Shown: positions 9,239 through 17,993 of the stretch, one piece after another
Numbering within the stretch: position 1 is the first letter of the stretch
How the letters are laid out: each line of letters starts with the position of its first letter
From: Marinobacter psychrophilus
GTDB lineage: Bacteria > Pseudomonadota > Gammaproteobacteria > Pseudomonadales > Oleiphilaceae
DNA length: 64,000 nt
Assembly (NCBI RefSeq): GCF_001043175.1
Contig: NZ_CP011494.1
Span: forward strand, 2,976,001 to 3,040,000
Direction: 5' to 3'
The notes under the pieces: model-generated
Told to the model about the DNA's origin: nothing
The model's input: the letters and a program-made list of their open reading frames with translations, nothing else
Databases searched by the model: none
Translations under genes and position numbers: made by a program

Positions 9239-9778
9239 TCAAAGATCTGTTTTTTCGGGTGGGCCCAGCTGCTTTAACTCGTCGCTATATAGGGCCACCA
9301 GCAAGGGTTCGCCTTGTTCGTTCACCCGAAACTGACCGTACCTGGCGGCCTCGTAATATTCAGCATCGCCCTCCTGAAAAAAGAATGCGTTGGTGGCGAA
9401 GTGCACGATGTCATGGCGTATCCGGTAGCGCAGCAACAACTCTTCCGGGGCCAAATCTTGTCCGTTGAAAAGCGTTTTGAAGCTCGCCCTGTTCTGGCTG
9501 TCGAGGGTAACAATAACGTAGAGGGTTGACGTCTTCGCCGTTAAAAATGCCTGCGCGCTGTGTCCAAAGGCACGGCGAATTTCCTGGCCGATAGCGAAGC
9601 TCAGGGTCATGTAGTCGCCTTGCATCAGCGAACGCGGATCTACCGGCGCTAAATCAAGATAAACCACCGTGCCATGAGCCAACTGCTGCTCTTTTTGGAA
9701 CACCGACAGGTTCACCATCACCAACGCGACCAACAAGGCAAGCAAACCCATAATTCGGCGGCTTAACCATTGTTTCAT
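9239..9778 (-). CDS. GDYXXLXY-domain membrane-anchored protein
   Basis: A 179-residue protein with one N-terminal membrane segment (about 9-26) and a periplasmic part with the motif QGDYMTLSF at residues 53-61, which names the GDYXXLXY family. Its function is unknown. It is the last gene of a three-gene run and overlaps the DUF4401 gene as ATGA at 9775-9778. The same partners (DUF2157 and DUF4401) are commonly found beside it, which suggests a membrane complex. The evidence for that is only gene order. Confidence 0.85.
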   Translation of the reverse strand: MKQWLSRRIMGLLALLVALVMVNLSVFQKEQQLAHGTVVYLDLAPVDPRSLMQGDYMTLSFAIGQEIRRAFGHSAQAFLTAKTSTLYVIVTLDSQNRASFKTLFNGQDLAPEELLLRYRIRHDIVHFATNAFFFQEGDAEYYEAARYGQFRVNEQGEPLLVALYSDELKQLGPPEKTDL

Positions 9779-10845
9779 GGGTTCTCTCCCGCCTGGCCAT
9801 TCACCAGTCTTAACATCAGCCAGCGCACGGCCAGCAGCAGTAAACCGGTGGCTAACAAAATCTGGGATTTAACCATCAAGGTTGCATGCAACTGGTAATA
9901 AAAAGCACTGGCGTAAAACAATAAGCCCGCAATGCCGATGCCTTTCAGCAAGGTGTTGCTGCCGGTTTGGCCCAGCACGATGACCATCATGCACACCAGC
10001 AAGCCCGGCGCGACGGCGCTGACTAACACCAGAGCTGTCAGGGCACAAAGGGCCAATATTTGAACCCGAGCAGCTGTCTTCAGGCGCTGGCATACGCTGT
10101 ACACAATATAAACAGCAGCCAGACCTTCCAACAGCGTTGCCAACCAGCCATAAATCGTAGGCAGCGTATCAAGCATTCCGTTCGACACCGACCAATTCAG
10201 ACCCAGCACAACCTCACTTCTGCTGGCAACCAGCGCCAGCCCGCCGCCATATCCCCAGGCCCGCAGCGCTGGCGACATCCGCGGAAACTGGAATTCATGC
10301 AGCCACACCCAGCCCGTAAAAACCAGCACAACACCGCCCGCCACCACGTTCAGTAAGGGCAACTCGACAAATACAAGCAAACCAAGTGCGGCCACACAAG
10401 TTGAAAAAACGCGGTGGATAAAGTCTGGCATAAACACCGCTAAAAGCATTTGAAAGCCAGTAATCAACAGCGTGGCACCTATAGCATCAGCGCCTCCAAA
10501 CGAGCCCCAGGCAACAAAACCCTGCCCTGCGAGGCTAAACGCCAACGCCATGTGCCTTACAAACTCGCTAGCCGCACTTCGCAGCAGCCAGAATGCAACG
10601 CCAATCAACAATAGCCCTATTGTCCACAGCAATAGCGGGCTTTCAAAAAACCAATCCAGCTCCAGGTCAAAGAAAAACAGCAGCGCAATGGCCAAAAACA
10701 AAAACAGCGCCGCCAGCCAGCCAAAAAAGCCCATAAACACCAAGATGTACCAGGGCGAACCTGCCTCTCCCGGTGCTGGCGGTGCCCCCTCTACCAGGCC
10801 TTGCTGTTGCAAGCTAATCCATAGCCGTTGATGTTCAGCGCTCAT
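9775..10845 (-). CDS. DUF4401-domain polytopic membrane protein
   Basis: About 356 residues with some ten hydrophobic segments after a soluble N-terminus of about 30 residues (HQRLWISLQQQGLVEG). The segment ending SPWYILVFMGFFGWLAALFL matches the start of the DUF4401 region. I prefer the ATG at 10845 because it overlaps the upstream stop as ATGA, the usual coupling pattern, whereas the ATG at 10854 has a GGGG directly against it. Function is unknown. It sits between the DUF2157 and GDYXXLXY genes, its usual neighbours. Confidence 0.82.
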   Translation of the reverse strand: MSAEHQRLWISLQQQGLVEGAPPAPGEAGSPWYILVFMGFFGWLAALFLFLAIALLFFFDLELDWFFESPLLLWTIGLLLIGVAFWLLRSAASEFVRHMALAFSLAGQGFVAWGSFGGADAIGATLLITGFQMLLAVFMPDFIHRVFSTCVAALGLLVFVELPLLNVVAGGVVLVFTGWVWLHEFQFPRMSPALRAWGYGGGLALVASRSEVVLGLNWSVSNGMLDTLPTIYGWLATLLEGLAAVYIVYSVCQRLKTAARVQILALCALTALVLVSAVAPGLLVCMMVIVLGQTGSNTLLKGIGIAGLLFYASAFYYQLHATLMVKSQILLATGLLLLAVRWLMLRLVNGQAGENP

Positions 10846-11840
10846 ACCTGCCATCCCCGGTGAACAGACCGCAACCAGTTAACAGCTAACGTAGTCATAG
10901 CCATCAACATTACGGCCATCAGTAATACACCCCCGCTGTTGTCGAAGTTCCACACCACATGTTTAACCAGCAGGCTGACAACAATCGCAATCACCGAAAC
11001 CGCCGCGAGCGTCAGCATAAACAAATCCTGACGTTGATAGCGGTAGACCCCATACACAATCGCCAGTGCCAATAGAAACACCGCCGCGGAAAGCCATAAA
11101 TCGCTGCTAGAAAACACACTTTCAACGACTCGCAGCGTCAGTGACATTAAGGTAGCCATTGCCAACAACCGCACCGCCCAACGCTTATTAAGCCAGGGCG
11201 CACGGCCGACTAGCCACTCCCATGCACACAACATAAACCCGTTCGCGGCAAACTGAACCCACAACAGTTGCCCATAAGCCTCCGTTGAAAAGCGGTCACT
11301 AGGCTGAAAGTACAACGTCAGCGCAAGGTTGACCAAAACGGCCCAAAGTACCCACAGTGGTGCAAATCGGCCAATCAGGGCAAAGGGTGTCAGTAGTAAC
11401 ATCCACACAAAAAACAGCTGCCAGGGATCGGCACCGGTCTGGTAGGTTTGCCCGAACAGCGCCAGCAATCCGCCCAACAGAAGACCTGTCAAAAGCAGCG
11501 CAACCTTACCAGCCAAGGTTTCGCGTCCGGCCAGCCAGTAACCCACAAACGCCAGCAGTAAAGCTCCTTCGACCAACGCGAAACGAGCCAGTCGGCCCAG
11601 CTCACTCCAGTTGAAGGCTACAAAAAGCAGTACGGAAAAGGCCAGCGCCAAGCCACCCAGGCACAACAGCAACACGTCTAAAAAGCGCAGCCACTGCCGG
11701 CCCGCCGGAAACACACCGGCTATCGCCGCGGCGCGGTTTGAATCTATGGACGCAATCTGGCCGCCGTCAACCAAAGCAACAAACGCTTTACGTGTTTCAG
11801 ACCGTATTTCAGGCTTTGCTTCAGATTGTGTTTCAAACAT
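10842..11840 (-). CDS. DUF2157-domain polytopic membrane protein
   Basis: About 332 residues. A soluble N-terminal part (about 1-50) with FVALVDGGQIASIDSNRAAA is followed by roughly ten hydrophobic helices, the DUF2157 layout. The reading frame extends to 11927, but the ATG at 11840 has AGGAGGG upstream and removes an arginine-rich leader. It lies 43 bases after efpL on the same strand and overlaps the DUF4401 gene by four bases, so efpL may head a four-gene transcript. Function is unknown. The protein is hydrophobic enough that translation of its helices could benefit from an EF-P-type factor, but that is speculation. Confidence 0.85.
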   Translation of the reverse strand: MFETQSEAKPEIRSETRKAFVALVDGGQIASIDSNRAAAIAGVFPAGRQWLRFLDVLLLCLGGLALAFSVLLFVAFNWSELGRLARFALVEGALLLAFVGYWLAGRETLAGKVALLLTGLLLGGLLALFGQTYQTGADPWQLFFVWMLLLTPFALIGRFAPLWVLWAVLVNLALTLYFQPSDRFSTEAYGQLLWVQFAANGFMLCAWEWLVGRAPWLNKRWAVRLLAMATLMSLTLRVVESVFSSSDLWLSAAVFLLALAIVYGVYRYQRQDLFMLTLAAVSVIAIVVSLLVKHVVWNFDNSGGVLLMAVMLMAMTTLAVNWLRSVHRGWQV

Positions 11841-11883
11841 AGCGGCTGCGCCCTCCTGGCACGACTTACTAGGCAGATACCTG

Positions 11884-12459
11884 TTACTCCGCGGTCGCCC
11901 GCCCCATGAACCTGCGCTCTTCCACATTCACTTTGATGCGATCGCCGGTGGAAATGTATTCAGGCACCTGAATCACCAAGCCTGTGACCATAGTCGCTGG
12001 TTTGGTTCTGGCTGTGGCAGAGCCACCTTTCACCGAAGGCGCTGTGTCCACGATTTCAAAATCGACCGTGGGGGGCAAAGCCAGCGCTACGGGTGCATCT
12101 TTGATCAACACAACCATGATGCCTTGGGTTTCTTCGGTCACAAACAGCAGCTCCTCGGCAATGGCTTCTTTGCTGAGCATATACTGTGTGTAATCTTCGG
12201 TATCCATAAACACGTATTCTTCGCCGTCGGCATAAGAAAAAGACGCAGTACGGCGGGTCAAATCTGCCAGATTCAGCATATCGCCGTCTTTGAAGGTCTC
12301 GTCTTTCTTGATGTTGGTAACCACATCGTACAACCGCATGCGGTAAAGGCTACCGCCAGCTCGGCCTTGGGGTACAGACCGCTCGATATCCTTGACAAAA
12401 TACACCCGACCTTCAAACTCGATAGCAGAGTTTTTCTTGATTTCACTTGCTCTAGGCAT
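11884..12459 (-). CDS. efpL: Elongation factor P-like protein EfpL (YeiP)
   Basis: A 191-residue EF-P paralogue of the YeiP/EfpL type. It begins [17 protein letters not shown] and keeps the family's long acceptor loop, [14 protein letters not shown], with an arginine near the tip instead of the modified lysine of EF-P. It also has [18 protein letters not shown] and the C-terminal [17 protein letters not shown]. EfpL binds the ribosomal E site and relieves stalling at proline-rich and related motifs. The ATG at 12459 has GGAG eight bases upstream; the TTG two codons earlier is unlikely. It is probably co-transcribed with the DUF2157-DUF4401-GDYXXLXY genes. Confidence 0.93.
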   Translation of the reverse strand: MPRASEIKKNSAIEFEGRVYFVKDIERSVPQGRAGGSLYRMRLYDVVTNIKKDETFKDGDMLNLADLTRRTASFSYADGEEYVFMDTEDYTQYMLSKEAIAEELLFVTEETQGIMVVLIKDAPVALALPPTVDFEIVDTAPSVKGGSATARTKPATMVTGLVIQVPEYISTGDRIKVNVEERRFMGRATAE

Positions 12460-12612
12460 TTTCAAAGCTCCAAAACAGCAGGATAAACGAACCGGTGCCG
12501 AACAAATGCCGGCGCGGATTCAGACCGGGTGATTCTACCGTCAGAAGCGCTTTGCTGGTAGCTCTCACAGATCAACACAACCAAAACCGATTTGATGTAA
12601 CATTGCGGCCCT

Positions 12613-13470
12613 ATGAAAACACCAAAACGATTACAATCCCTGTTAGATGACGGGCTGATAGACAGCGTGCTGTATCAGCTCATGAGCGGCAAAGAAGCTC
12701 AGGTATACGTGGTGCAGTGTGGCGACCATGTCCGCTGTGCCAAAGTGTTTAAAGAAGCGTCGAAACGCAGCTTCAAGCAAGCCGTGGAATACCAGGAAGG
12801 CCGCAAGGTGCGTAACAGTCGCCGTGCCCGCGCCATGGGTAAAAAAACCCGCTACGGCCAAAAAGAGCATGAAGACGCCTGGCTGAACGCCGAGGTAGAC
12901 GCCCTTTACCGCCTGGCGGATGCCGGTGTGCGGGTGCCACGGCCATCAGGCTTTGTTGATGGGGTATTGCTGATGGAACTGATCAGCGATGCCGATGGCA
13001 AAGCCGCGCCTAGGCTGGACGACGTTGAACTGACCCGCGAACAGGCGCTGGACTTCCACCAGCAGGTGATTGCCGACGTCGTGCGCATGCTCAGCGCCGG
13101 ACTGATTCACGGCGACTTGTCGGAGTTCAACGTACTGCTGGATGATCAGGGGCCCGTAATTATCGACCTACCTCAGGCGGTAAACGCCTCTGGCAACAAC
13201 AACGCCGAGCGCATGCTGGAGCGCGACGTAGACAACATGCGCCGTTACTTTGGCAAGTACGCGCCGGAGCTGATGAACACCGATTACGGCAAAGAAATCT
13301 GGGAGCTATACGAAAGTGGCCGCCTGCACCCCGCCAGCAAACTGACCGGGTGCTTTATTCACGACACCCACAGCGCGGACCTGGGCGAAATAATGGAAGT
13401 GATTGACGCAGCGAAAGAAGAAGAACGGGATCGTCTCGATCGCCAACAAGCCAACGAAGAAGAAGACTAA
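12613..13470 (+). CDS. RIO-type serine protein kinase (PA4780-like)
   Basis: A 285-residue RIO1-related kinase. It shows a nucleotide-binding region SGKEAQVYVVQCG (25-37), likely ATP-binding Lys44 in AKVFKEA, catalytic loop HGDLSEFN (166-173, Asp168) and metal-binding DLPQ (185-188), in place of the DFG of Hanks kinases. The segment GRKVRNSRRARAMGKKTRYG is the usual basic insertion. Bacterial homologues are single-domain proteins of unknown substrate. Length and ends are normal. The C-terminus is acidic (EEERDRLDRQQANEEED). It stands alone, divergent from efpL and followed by a terminator. Confidence 0.88.
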   Translation: MKTPKRLQSLLDDGLIDSVLYQLMSGKEAQVYVVQCGDHVRCAKVFKEASKRSFKQAVEYQEGRKVRNSRRARAMGKKTRYGQKEHEDAWLNAEVDALYRLADAGVRVPRPSGFVDGVLLMELISDADGKAAPRLDDVELTREQALDFHQQVIADVVRMLSAGLIHGDLSEFNVLLDDQGPVIIDLPQAVNASGNNNAERMLERDVDNMRRYFGKYAPELMNTDYGKEIWELYESGRLHPASKLTGCFIHDTHSADLGEIMEVIDAAKEEERDRLDRQQANEEED

Positions 13471-13483
13471 CAATCATTGAGAC

Positions 13484-13513
13484 AAAGCTGGCGCCAAAAC
13501 GTCAGCTTTTTTT
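13484..13513 (+). terminator. Rho-independent terminator after the RIO kinase
   Basis: Arms AAAGCTG (13484-13490) and CAGCTTT (13503-13509) enclose a 12-base loop and run into seven T residues, 14 bases after the RIO kinase stop. Confidence 0.7.
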
Positions 13514-13683
13514 ACATCTTCATTCTGAAATTTTTCTACCCATCAGTAACCCGCTCACCAATTATTTGTTTTCTATTCACTCTTCGCCACACGGCTTTGT
13601 TTTTGCTTGTTTTCAGATGCAGCCCAATCCTGAGTCACAACAGGATGACTTGTCCGCGCCCAACAACAAAAAAGGTGTGCTTC

Positions 13684-14709
13684 ATGAGCAGAAATATCAG
13701 AACTGTTACACTGTTTAAACGCGCTATTTTCGCCGCCTCTATTACGCTTACCAGTAGCCTGGCCCTGGCGGTTCCACTCTCGTTTAACGACATTTTTGTG
13801 CTAGGCGACAGTCTGTCTGATACCGGAAATACGAGAAGCAGAGTGCCTGGTGGTAGCTTTGGCCCGGTTGCTACCATAGCAGGTTACGGCAGCAATGGCC
13901 GCTTCTCCAATGGCCCTGTCTGGCATGAATACTTGGCCGACTCACTGGGCGTATCGCGCGCCACCAATTCGGAAGGCGGCGGCAACAACTTTGCCTTTGG
14001 TGGTGCCGTTGTAGACAGCTCAGCAGGCCCTTCTGCTGGCATACTGAACCAAGAAGCCCAGTACGACGCGCGCTTGGCTGGCAGCAGTCCCAATGCAAGC
14101 GACTTGTACATTACTTGGGCCGGCGGCAATGACATGCGCGCCCTGACAACCGTAACCGACCCGATTGCCGCTATTAATGCCCAGCTGGACAGCTTTGTGG
14201 GTGTAATGAGTCGGCTAGTCGCCAACGGCGTGGGCACGCTGCTGGTACCAAACCTTCCAAATTTGGGCGCGATCCCCGAGTTTGCTGGCTCCGCTGCTGC
14301 AAGCGCAGCCGCCACACTGGCCAGTAAAGCCTGGAATGCGGGCCTGGAGCAGCGCCTGATTAGTTTGAGCGCGACTACCTCCGCATCTATATTCTACTTC
14401 GATGTTTTCGGTATATTCGGATCCATTCTTGAGAATCCCGCTGCGAATGGCTTCACCAACACCGAAGACCAATGTCGTTCAGTGACGTTCTTCGTTTTTG
14501 AAAACGAATGCGCCAATTCCGATGATTTTCTGTTCTGGGACGAAATACACCCCACCACCGCAGCTCATAAGTTCCTGGGACTAGAAGCTTTTGCACTGCT
14601 GGCTTCAGGCAACAAAGTCACCGTACCCGAGCCGGCGGTAATTTGGCTGATGCTCCTAGGCATTGGCGCTGTTGCAGGCCGTCGCGCAATGGTCACCAAA
14701 GCAGCCTGA
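13684..14709 (+). CDS. Secreted SGNH/GDSL esterase-lipase with PEP-CTERM sorting tail
   Basis: A 341-residue exported hydrolase. A signal peptide (about 1-29, ending LTSSLALA) leads to block I FVLGDSLSDTGN with nucleophile Ser43. WAGGNDMR supplies the block III Asn, and FWDEIHPTTAAH the catalytic Asp/His. The C-terminus has the PEP-CTERM pattern: VPEPAVIWLMLLG, a hydrophobic helix, then GRR and a short basic tail. Such tails are processed by exosortase and tie the protein to exopolysaccharide or biofilm export. The ATG at 13684 follows AAGG; an upstream reading frame to 13477 has no signal-peptide logic. No exosortase is in this window, so one should exist elsewhere in the genome. Confidence 0.88.
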   Translation: MSRNIRTVTLFKRAIFAASITLTSSLALAVPLSFNDIFVLGDSLSDTGNTRSRVPGGSFGPVATIAGYGSNGRFSNGPVWHEYLADSLGVSRATNSEGGGNNFAFGGAVVDSSAGPSAGILNQEAQYDARLAGSSPNASDLYITWAGGNDMRALTTVTDPIAAINAQLDSFVGVMSRLVANGVGTLLVPNLPNLGAIPEFAGSAAASAAATLASKAWNAGLEQRLISLSATTSASIFYFDVFGIFGSILENPAANGFTNTEDQCRSVTFFVFENECANSDDFLFWDEIHPTTAAHKFLGLEAFALLASGNKVTVPEPAVIWLMLLGIGAVAGRRAMVTKAA

Positions 14710-14740
14710 GTTAGCACACCCACATGATTACGAACAGCAA

Positions 14741-14774
14741 AAAGCCCAGCGGGATGTCCCGCTGGGCTTTTTTT
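14741..14774. terminator. Bidirectional rho-independent terminator
   Basis: A near-perfect 12-14 bp stem, AAGCCCAGCGGGA / TCCCGCTGGGCTT, is flanked by A residues on the left and T residues on the right. It therefore serves both the esterase gene (plus) and the SDR gene (minus), which converge here. Confidence 0.9.
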
Positions 14775-14793
14775 ACCTCTTCTATGCTCGGCA

Positions 14794-15465
14794 TCACCAA
14801 GGCAGCACTTCACCCCTCTGGTGCCAGAACGAGCCGGTGTTCTGAAGATTCAGCGCCTCAATTCGCGCCGTCAGGCCCTCTACAGACTCGTTTGTGGTGA
14901 TCTCGCCGCTGCCTTTGGTCATGCCGGTTTGCACATAACCCGGATGCAACTGCGCGACCGCGATGCCCCTCGGTTTAAGGTCTACCGCAAGGGACTTGCC
15001 GAAAGCATTTAACGCCGCTTTTGATGCCCGATACCCATAACGCGAACCAAAGTCATTCCGAGCTATAGAACCCAGCACGCTGCTGATATTTGCTACTTTC
15101 CCGCCTGCGGGAATGAGTGACATAAGCGCCTGGGTTACCCGCAACGGGCCATAGGCGTTCACTTCCATCTGTATCCGCAGGGAATCAAAGTCAATAAAGC
15201 CCAGTTCGTTCTCCTGCAACAAGCCGGCGTTATTGATCAGAAGGTCAATACGCTCAGCGCTCAAGGCTTTTGCAAGCTGTGTCACATCCTGATCCGAGGT
15301 AACGTCTACCGAGGCAATGAGCTGCGCGGCCACCGCCTCCAGCTCACCGGAAGATTCCCGACACACGCCAATAACGCGCCAGCCGTCACGCGCATAATGG
15401 CGCGCCAACTCCAGACCAATGCCACGATTGGCACCGGTGATAACAACAACCTGTTGCTCCGCCAT
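14794..15465 (-). CDS. Short-chain dehydrogenase/reductase
   Basis: A 223-residue classical SDR. It shows TGANRGIG (coenzyme-binding glycine motif, near residue 10), NNAG, a catalytic Ser in NISSVLGSI, and the YGYRASKAAL active-site Tyr-x3-Lys. It resembles small carbonyl reductases related to C-factor or sniffer-type proteins; the real substrate is unknown. The start at 15465 follows AAGGGAG by five bases. The open frame to 15585 upstream would add 40 residues with no homology to SDRs. Confidence 0.88.
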   Translation of the reverse strand: MAEQQVVVITGANRGIGLELARHYARDGWRVIGVCRESSGELEAVAAQLIASVDVTSDQDVTQLAKALSAERIDLLINNAGLLQENELGFIDFDSLRIQMEVNAYGPLRVTQALMSLIPAGGKVANISSVLGSIARNDFGSRYGYRASKAALNAFGKSLAVDLKPRGIAVAQLHPGYVQTGMTKGSGEITTNESVEGLTARIEALNLQNTGSFWHQRGEVLPW

Positions 15466-15529
15466 GTTTACTCCCTTGATTTTGTAGGTACCAATGCGGC
15501 GCCAACGCTTTTCATTGGCCGCAGCGCTG

Positions 15530-16753
15530 TCAGGTGTCGTAGCGGCTCTCCGAGCGCGCGATGATAGAAGTCCCCACCAGATCACCGGTCACATTCAGCC
15601 CCGTTGCGCCCATGCCCACCAAGGCATCAATAGACACCAGCAGGGCCACAGTTTCAATCGGCAGACCGACCTGTGCAAACACCGTGGCAATCATCACAAT
15701 ACCGGCGCCTGGCACGCCAGCGGTGCCAATCGATGCAAGCGTGCCAATCAGCACAATCTCGGCCATGGCCATCAAGTCCAGCGGAACGCCCATCACATTG
15801 GCGGCAAACACGGCGGAAATGGCGATGCGAATGGCGGCACCGTCCATATTAATGGTGGCGCCTAACGGCAAGCTGAAACCGTATATTCGCTGGGGTATGT
15901 TCAACTTGCGGGCTGCGGTAATGGTCAGCGGCAAGGTGCCAGAACTGCTCTGGGTAGCGAATGCCGTCGCCATAGGCGTTCTGGCTTCCCGGAAAAACCC
16001 TCGCACATTCATACCAAAGCCGCGCATGATCACGCAATACGCCACCAGTTGAACCGCCAGCGCGATGTACAGCACCACGACCATATCGCCCAAGGCCATA
16101 ATAGTTTCTATGCCCTGCTCACCGGCGGTTTTCGCCACAATCGCAAATACCCCGATGGGCACGTACTGCAACACCCCTGCCATCACTTTCAGGGTCATTT
16201 CACTGAGCCCCTCAATCACCTTATAAAGGTGCTCGCCCAGCTCTGCGTGCTGTTCTGACTCACGCAGCTTCAACAGCGCAATACCGAATACAATGGCGGT
16301 GAAAATAATCCCCAGCAAATTCAATTCGGTGAAAGCCGTAAAAATATTATCTGGAATAATGTTCAGCAACACCGCCGCAAAGCCCGGGTTGTCCGGAACT
16401 TTTATGGTCGCATTTTCATTCAGCGTCATACCACTGCCGGGCTCAAGCCAGGTTGCAACGGCCAACCCAACAATAATCGCCAGCGCTGAAGAGGCAATGT
16501 AGTACAGCATCAGTTTTCGACCGACCCGCCCCATACTGCCGATATTGGCCTGGTTGATACCCACCATTAAAGTGAACAGCACGATGGGTACAATCAGGAA
16601 TTTCAGCAAACGCAGTAACAACTCGCCAAACGGTGCCAACCAGTCAGCCACAGGCTGGCCACCAATAAGCCCAACAGCGATGCCCAACACCAACGCAATG
16701 CTAACGCGCAGAATCAATGACGAATTGAGGTAGCCCTGAAGCAAAGCTTTCAT
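15530..16753 (-). CDS. Dicarboxylate/amino acid:cation symporter (DAACS family)
   Basis: A 407-residue GltP/DctA-type carrier. Diagnostic stretches are the re-entrant loop QSSSGTLPLTI, the unwound-helix motif NMDGAAI (NMDGTA in GltP) and the second hairpin of the C-terminal core, GTAGVPGAG. Members import glutamate, aspartate or C4-dicarboxylates with Na+ or H+. I chose the ATG at 16753, seven bases after GGGAG, over the frame's first start at 16858. The 65-base gap to the SDR gene makes co-transcription possible. Specificity is not readable. Confidence 0.88.
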   Translation of the reverse strand: MKALLQGYLNSSLILRVSIALVLGIAVGLIGGQPVADWLAPFGELLLRLLKFLIVPIVLFTLMVGINQANIGSMGRVGRKLMLYYIASSALAIIVGLAVATWLEPGSGMTLNENATIKVPDNPGFAAVLLNIIPDNIFTAFTELNLLGIIFTAIVFGIALLKLRESEQHAELGEHLYKVIEGLSEMTLKVMAGVLQYVPIGVFAIVAKTAGEQGIETIMALGDMVVVLYIALAVQLVAYCVIMRGFGMNVRGFFREARTPMATAFATQSSSGTLPLTITAARKLNIPQRIYGFSLPLGATINMDGAAIRIAISAVFAANVMGVPLDLMAMAEIVLIGTLASIGTAGVPGAGIVMIATVFAQVGLPIETVALLVSIDALVGMGATGLNVTGDLVGTSIIARSESRYDT

Positions 16754-17108
16754 CGGCCGACTCCCAACAAAACTGAACAATCGTGTGCCATAAACCGGTT
16801 CCTGATTTTGAATGGCGCCGATTGTGGTGGAAATTAACCGATAGGTAAACTGATGCAACTAAGCATAAGCTAATAGCCTTAGTGAGTTTCTATCTTTGGC
16901 TGAGCCGGGAATTTTTACCCACAAAAGCTGTGGATAACCTTGTGAGAAGCCTTGGGACAGCCTCGCATAACCCTGTAGCCATGGGCACAGACGGAAGTTG
17001 GCGGGAAATTGACCGGCTGATAAGTGATGTCCGCCAAACACTGTACTGGCCTGTTTCATATTACAGGCTCATTATCGGAGTTAGGCTTTCTATATGAGGA
17101 CAATTGCT
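16754..17108. other. Intergenic region with a DnaA-box-containing element
   Basis: 355 bases without a gene, between the divergent symporter and DUF2897 genes. It holds the 32-base repeat at 16915-16946 (described separately) and a small hairpin, GCCTGT-N8-ACAGGC, at 17049-17068 just before the DUF2897 gene. I see no further coding sequence in it. Confidence 0.6.
16915..16946. repeat. Intergenic repeat copy 1 with consensus DnaA box
   Basis: A 32-base element whose core reads CCACA-AAAGC-TGTGGATAA, then MTTGTGAG. It contains TGTGGATAA (16929-16937), the exact complement of the DnaA box TTATCCACA. A nearly identical copy is at 26898-26929. Both lie in gaps next to gene starts or ends. Confidence 0.7.
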
Positions 17109-17294
17109 ATGCCAACGATCGGATGGATTATCTTACTCGCCTCGCTGGCGCTGATTCTAGGCAGCCTGTTTATGCTGCGTGACACGTCTAGCACCATGAG
17201 CCTGTCTGGCGACAAACTGGAAAAGGTGCGCAAACGCAAGGCCGAGCAGGAAGCCCTCGACAAACAGGACAAACAGGATAAACAGGACGACTGA
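17109..17294 (+). CDS. DUF2897-family small membrane protein
   Basis: A 61-residue protein. It has one hydrophobic helix near the N-terminus (IGWIILLASLALILGSLFML) and a charged cytoplasmic tail ending in three tandem KQD units (DKQDKQDKQDD). This is the DUF2897 layout, of unknown function. The ATG at 17109 has GAGG nine bases upstream; the earlier ATG at 17094 lacks a site. It converges on trxC with only 11 bases between the stops. Confidence 0.75.
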   Translation: MPTIGWIILLASLALILGSLFMLRDTSSTMSLSGDKLEKVRKRKAEQEALDKQDKQDKQDD

Positions 17295-17305
17295 ACGCAT
17301 TCAGG

Positions 17306-17746
17306 CTAATTCAACTGAGCGCCCAGCCACTGATCAATCTGAGCCTGATTCATGCCACCACTCTGACGAGCATGCTCGCGGCCGTTGCGAAACAGAATCA
17401 GCGTGGGAATACTGCGAATCCCAAACTGCCCCGACGGGCCTGGTTGCTGTTCGGTATTCAGTTTGGCAAATCGCACCTTACCCTTCCAGCCTTTCGCTGC
17501 CAGCGCAAACTGCGGCGCCATCGCCTTGCACGGGCCGCACCAACTGGCCCAAAAATCCACCAGCACCGGCAAATCGCTACGGGCGATGTGAGTGGCGAAC
17601 GCCTGCTCAGTAAATTCGGGCACATTATCTGGCCACAACGGCTGTTTGCACGCACCACAGATGCCACCCGCTGACAAGCGACTGGCAGGAACCCGATTTA
17701 CTTTACTGCAATGTGGGCAAACAATCTGCCGGTTTTCATCCACCAT
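17306..17746 (-). CDS. trxC: Thioredoxin 2 (zinc-ribbon thioredoxin)
   Basis: A 146-residue thioredoxin with the N-terminal zinc ribbon that separates TrxC from TrxA. Zinc ligands are Cys10/Cys13 (CPHC) and Cys30/Cys33 (CGAC), and the redox motif WASWCGPC has Cys70 and Cys73. The cis-Pro is in IRSIPTLILF. It reduces cytoplasmic disulfides, and in Escherichia coli is induced by OxyR. No OxyR site was recognised. A tandem 12-bp repeat array lies 18-95 bases upstream of its start. Confidence 0.95.
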   Translation of the reverse strand: MVDENRQIVCPHCSKVNRVPASRLSAGGICGACKQPLWPDNVPEFTEQAFATHIARSDLPVLVDFWASWCGPCKAMAPQFALAAKGWKGKVRFAKLNTEQQPGPSGQFGIRSIPTLILFRNGREHARQSGGMNQAQIDQWLGAQLN

Positions 17747-17763
17747 GGAATAACCTCACTCAA

Positions 17764-17840
17764 TATACTATTTACGACACTGCTCAGTTTACGATACTGC
17801 TCAAGATACTATTCAAGATACTATTCAAGATACTACTCAA
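17764..17840. repeat. Tandem 12-bp repeats upstream of trxC
   Basis: Four head-to-tail units of consensus GATACTATTCAA occupy 17793-17840: GATACTGCTCAA, two of GATACTATTCAA, then GATACTACTCAA. Two decayed units precede them from 17764. The array lies between the divergent trxC and bkdA1 starts, near trxC. Units are too short and lack spacers, so this is not CRISPR. Confidence 0.8.
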
Positions 17841-17993
17841 AAGTCGCACTTTACGTTAAGGTCAACTTCTCTATGGGTGAGTTCGCACAATGCGTTCTAT
17901 ACTCTGGAAAAGATTAGCATCCTTAACCTGATAAAACCAAAGCCCTCACAAGGGGCTCTGTGTTCCTCCAGCCACCACCCAAGGACGAGGATA

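Noticed and set aside
11611..12486. Plus-strand open frame of 291 codons opposite efpL and DUF2157
   Set aside because: Spans the antisense of two clear genes and their gap; no ribosome site and no protein-like pattern.
17764..17840. CRISPR-like array
   Set aside because: Units are 12 bases, directly adjacent, with no spacers and no cas genes.
17711..17917. Open frame with RYYS repeats across the tandem array
   Set aside because: The repeat is a translation of the 12-bp DNA units. The frame overlaps the trxC start and has no ribosome site.
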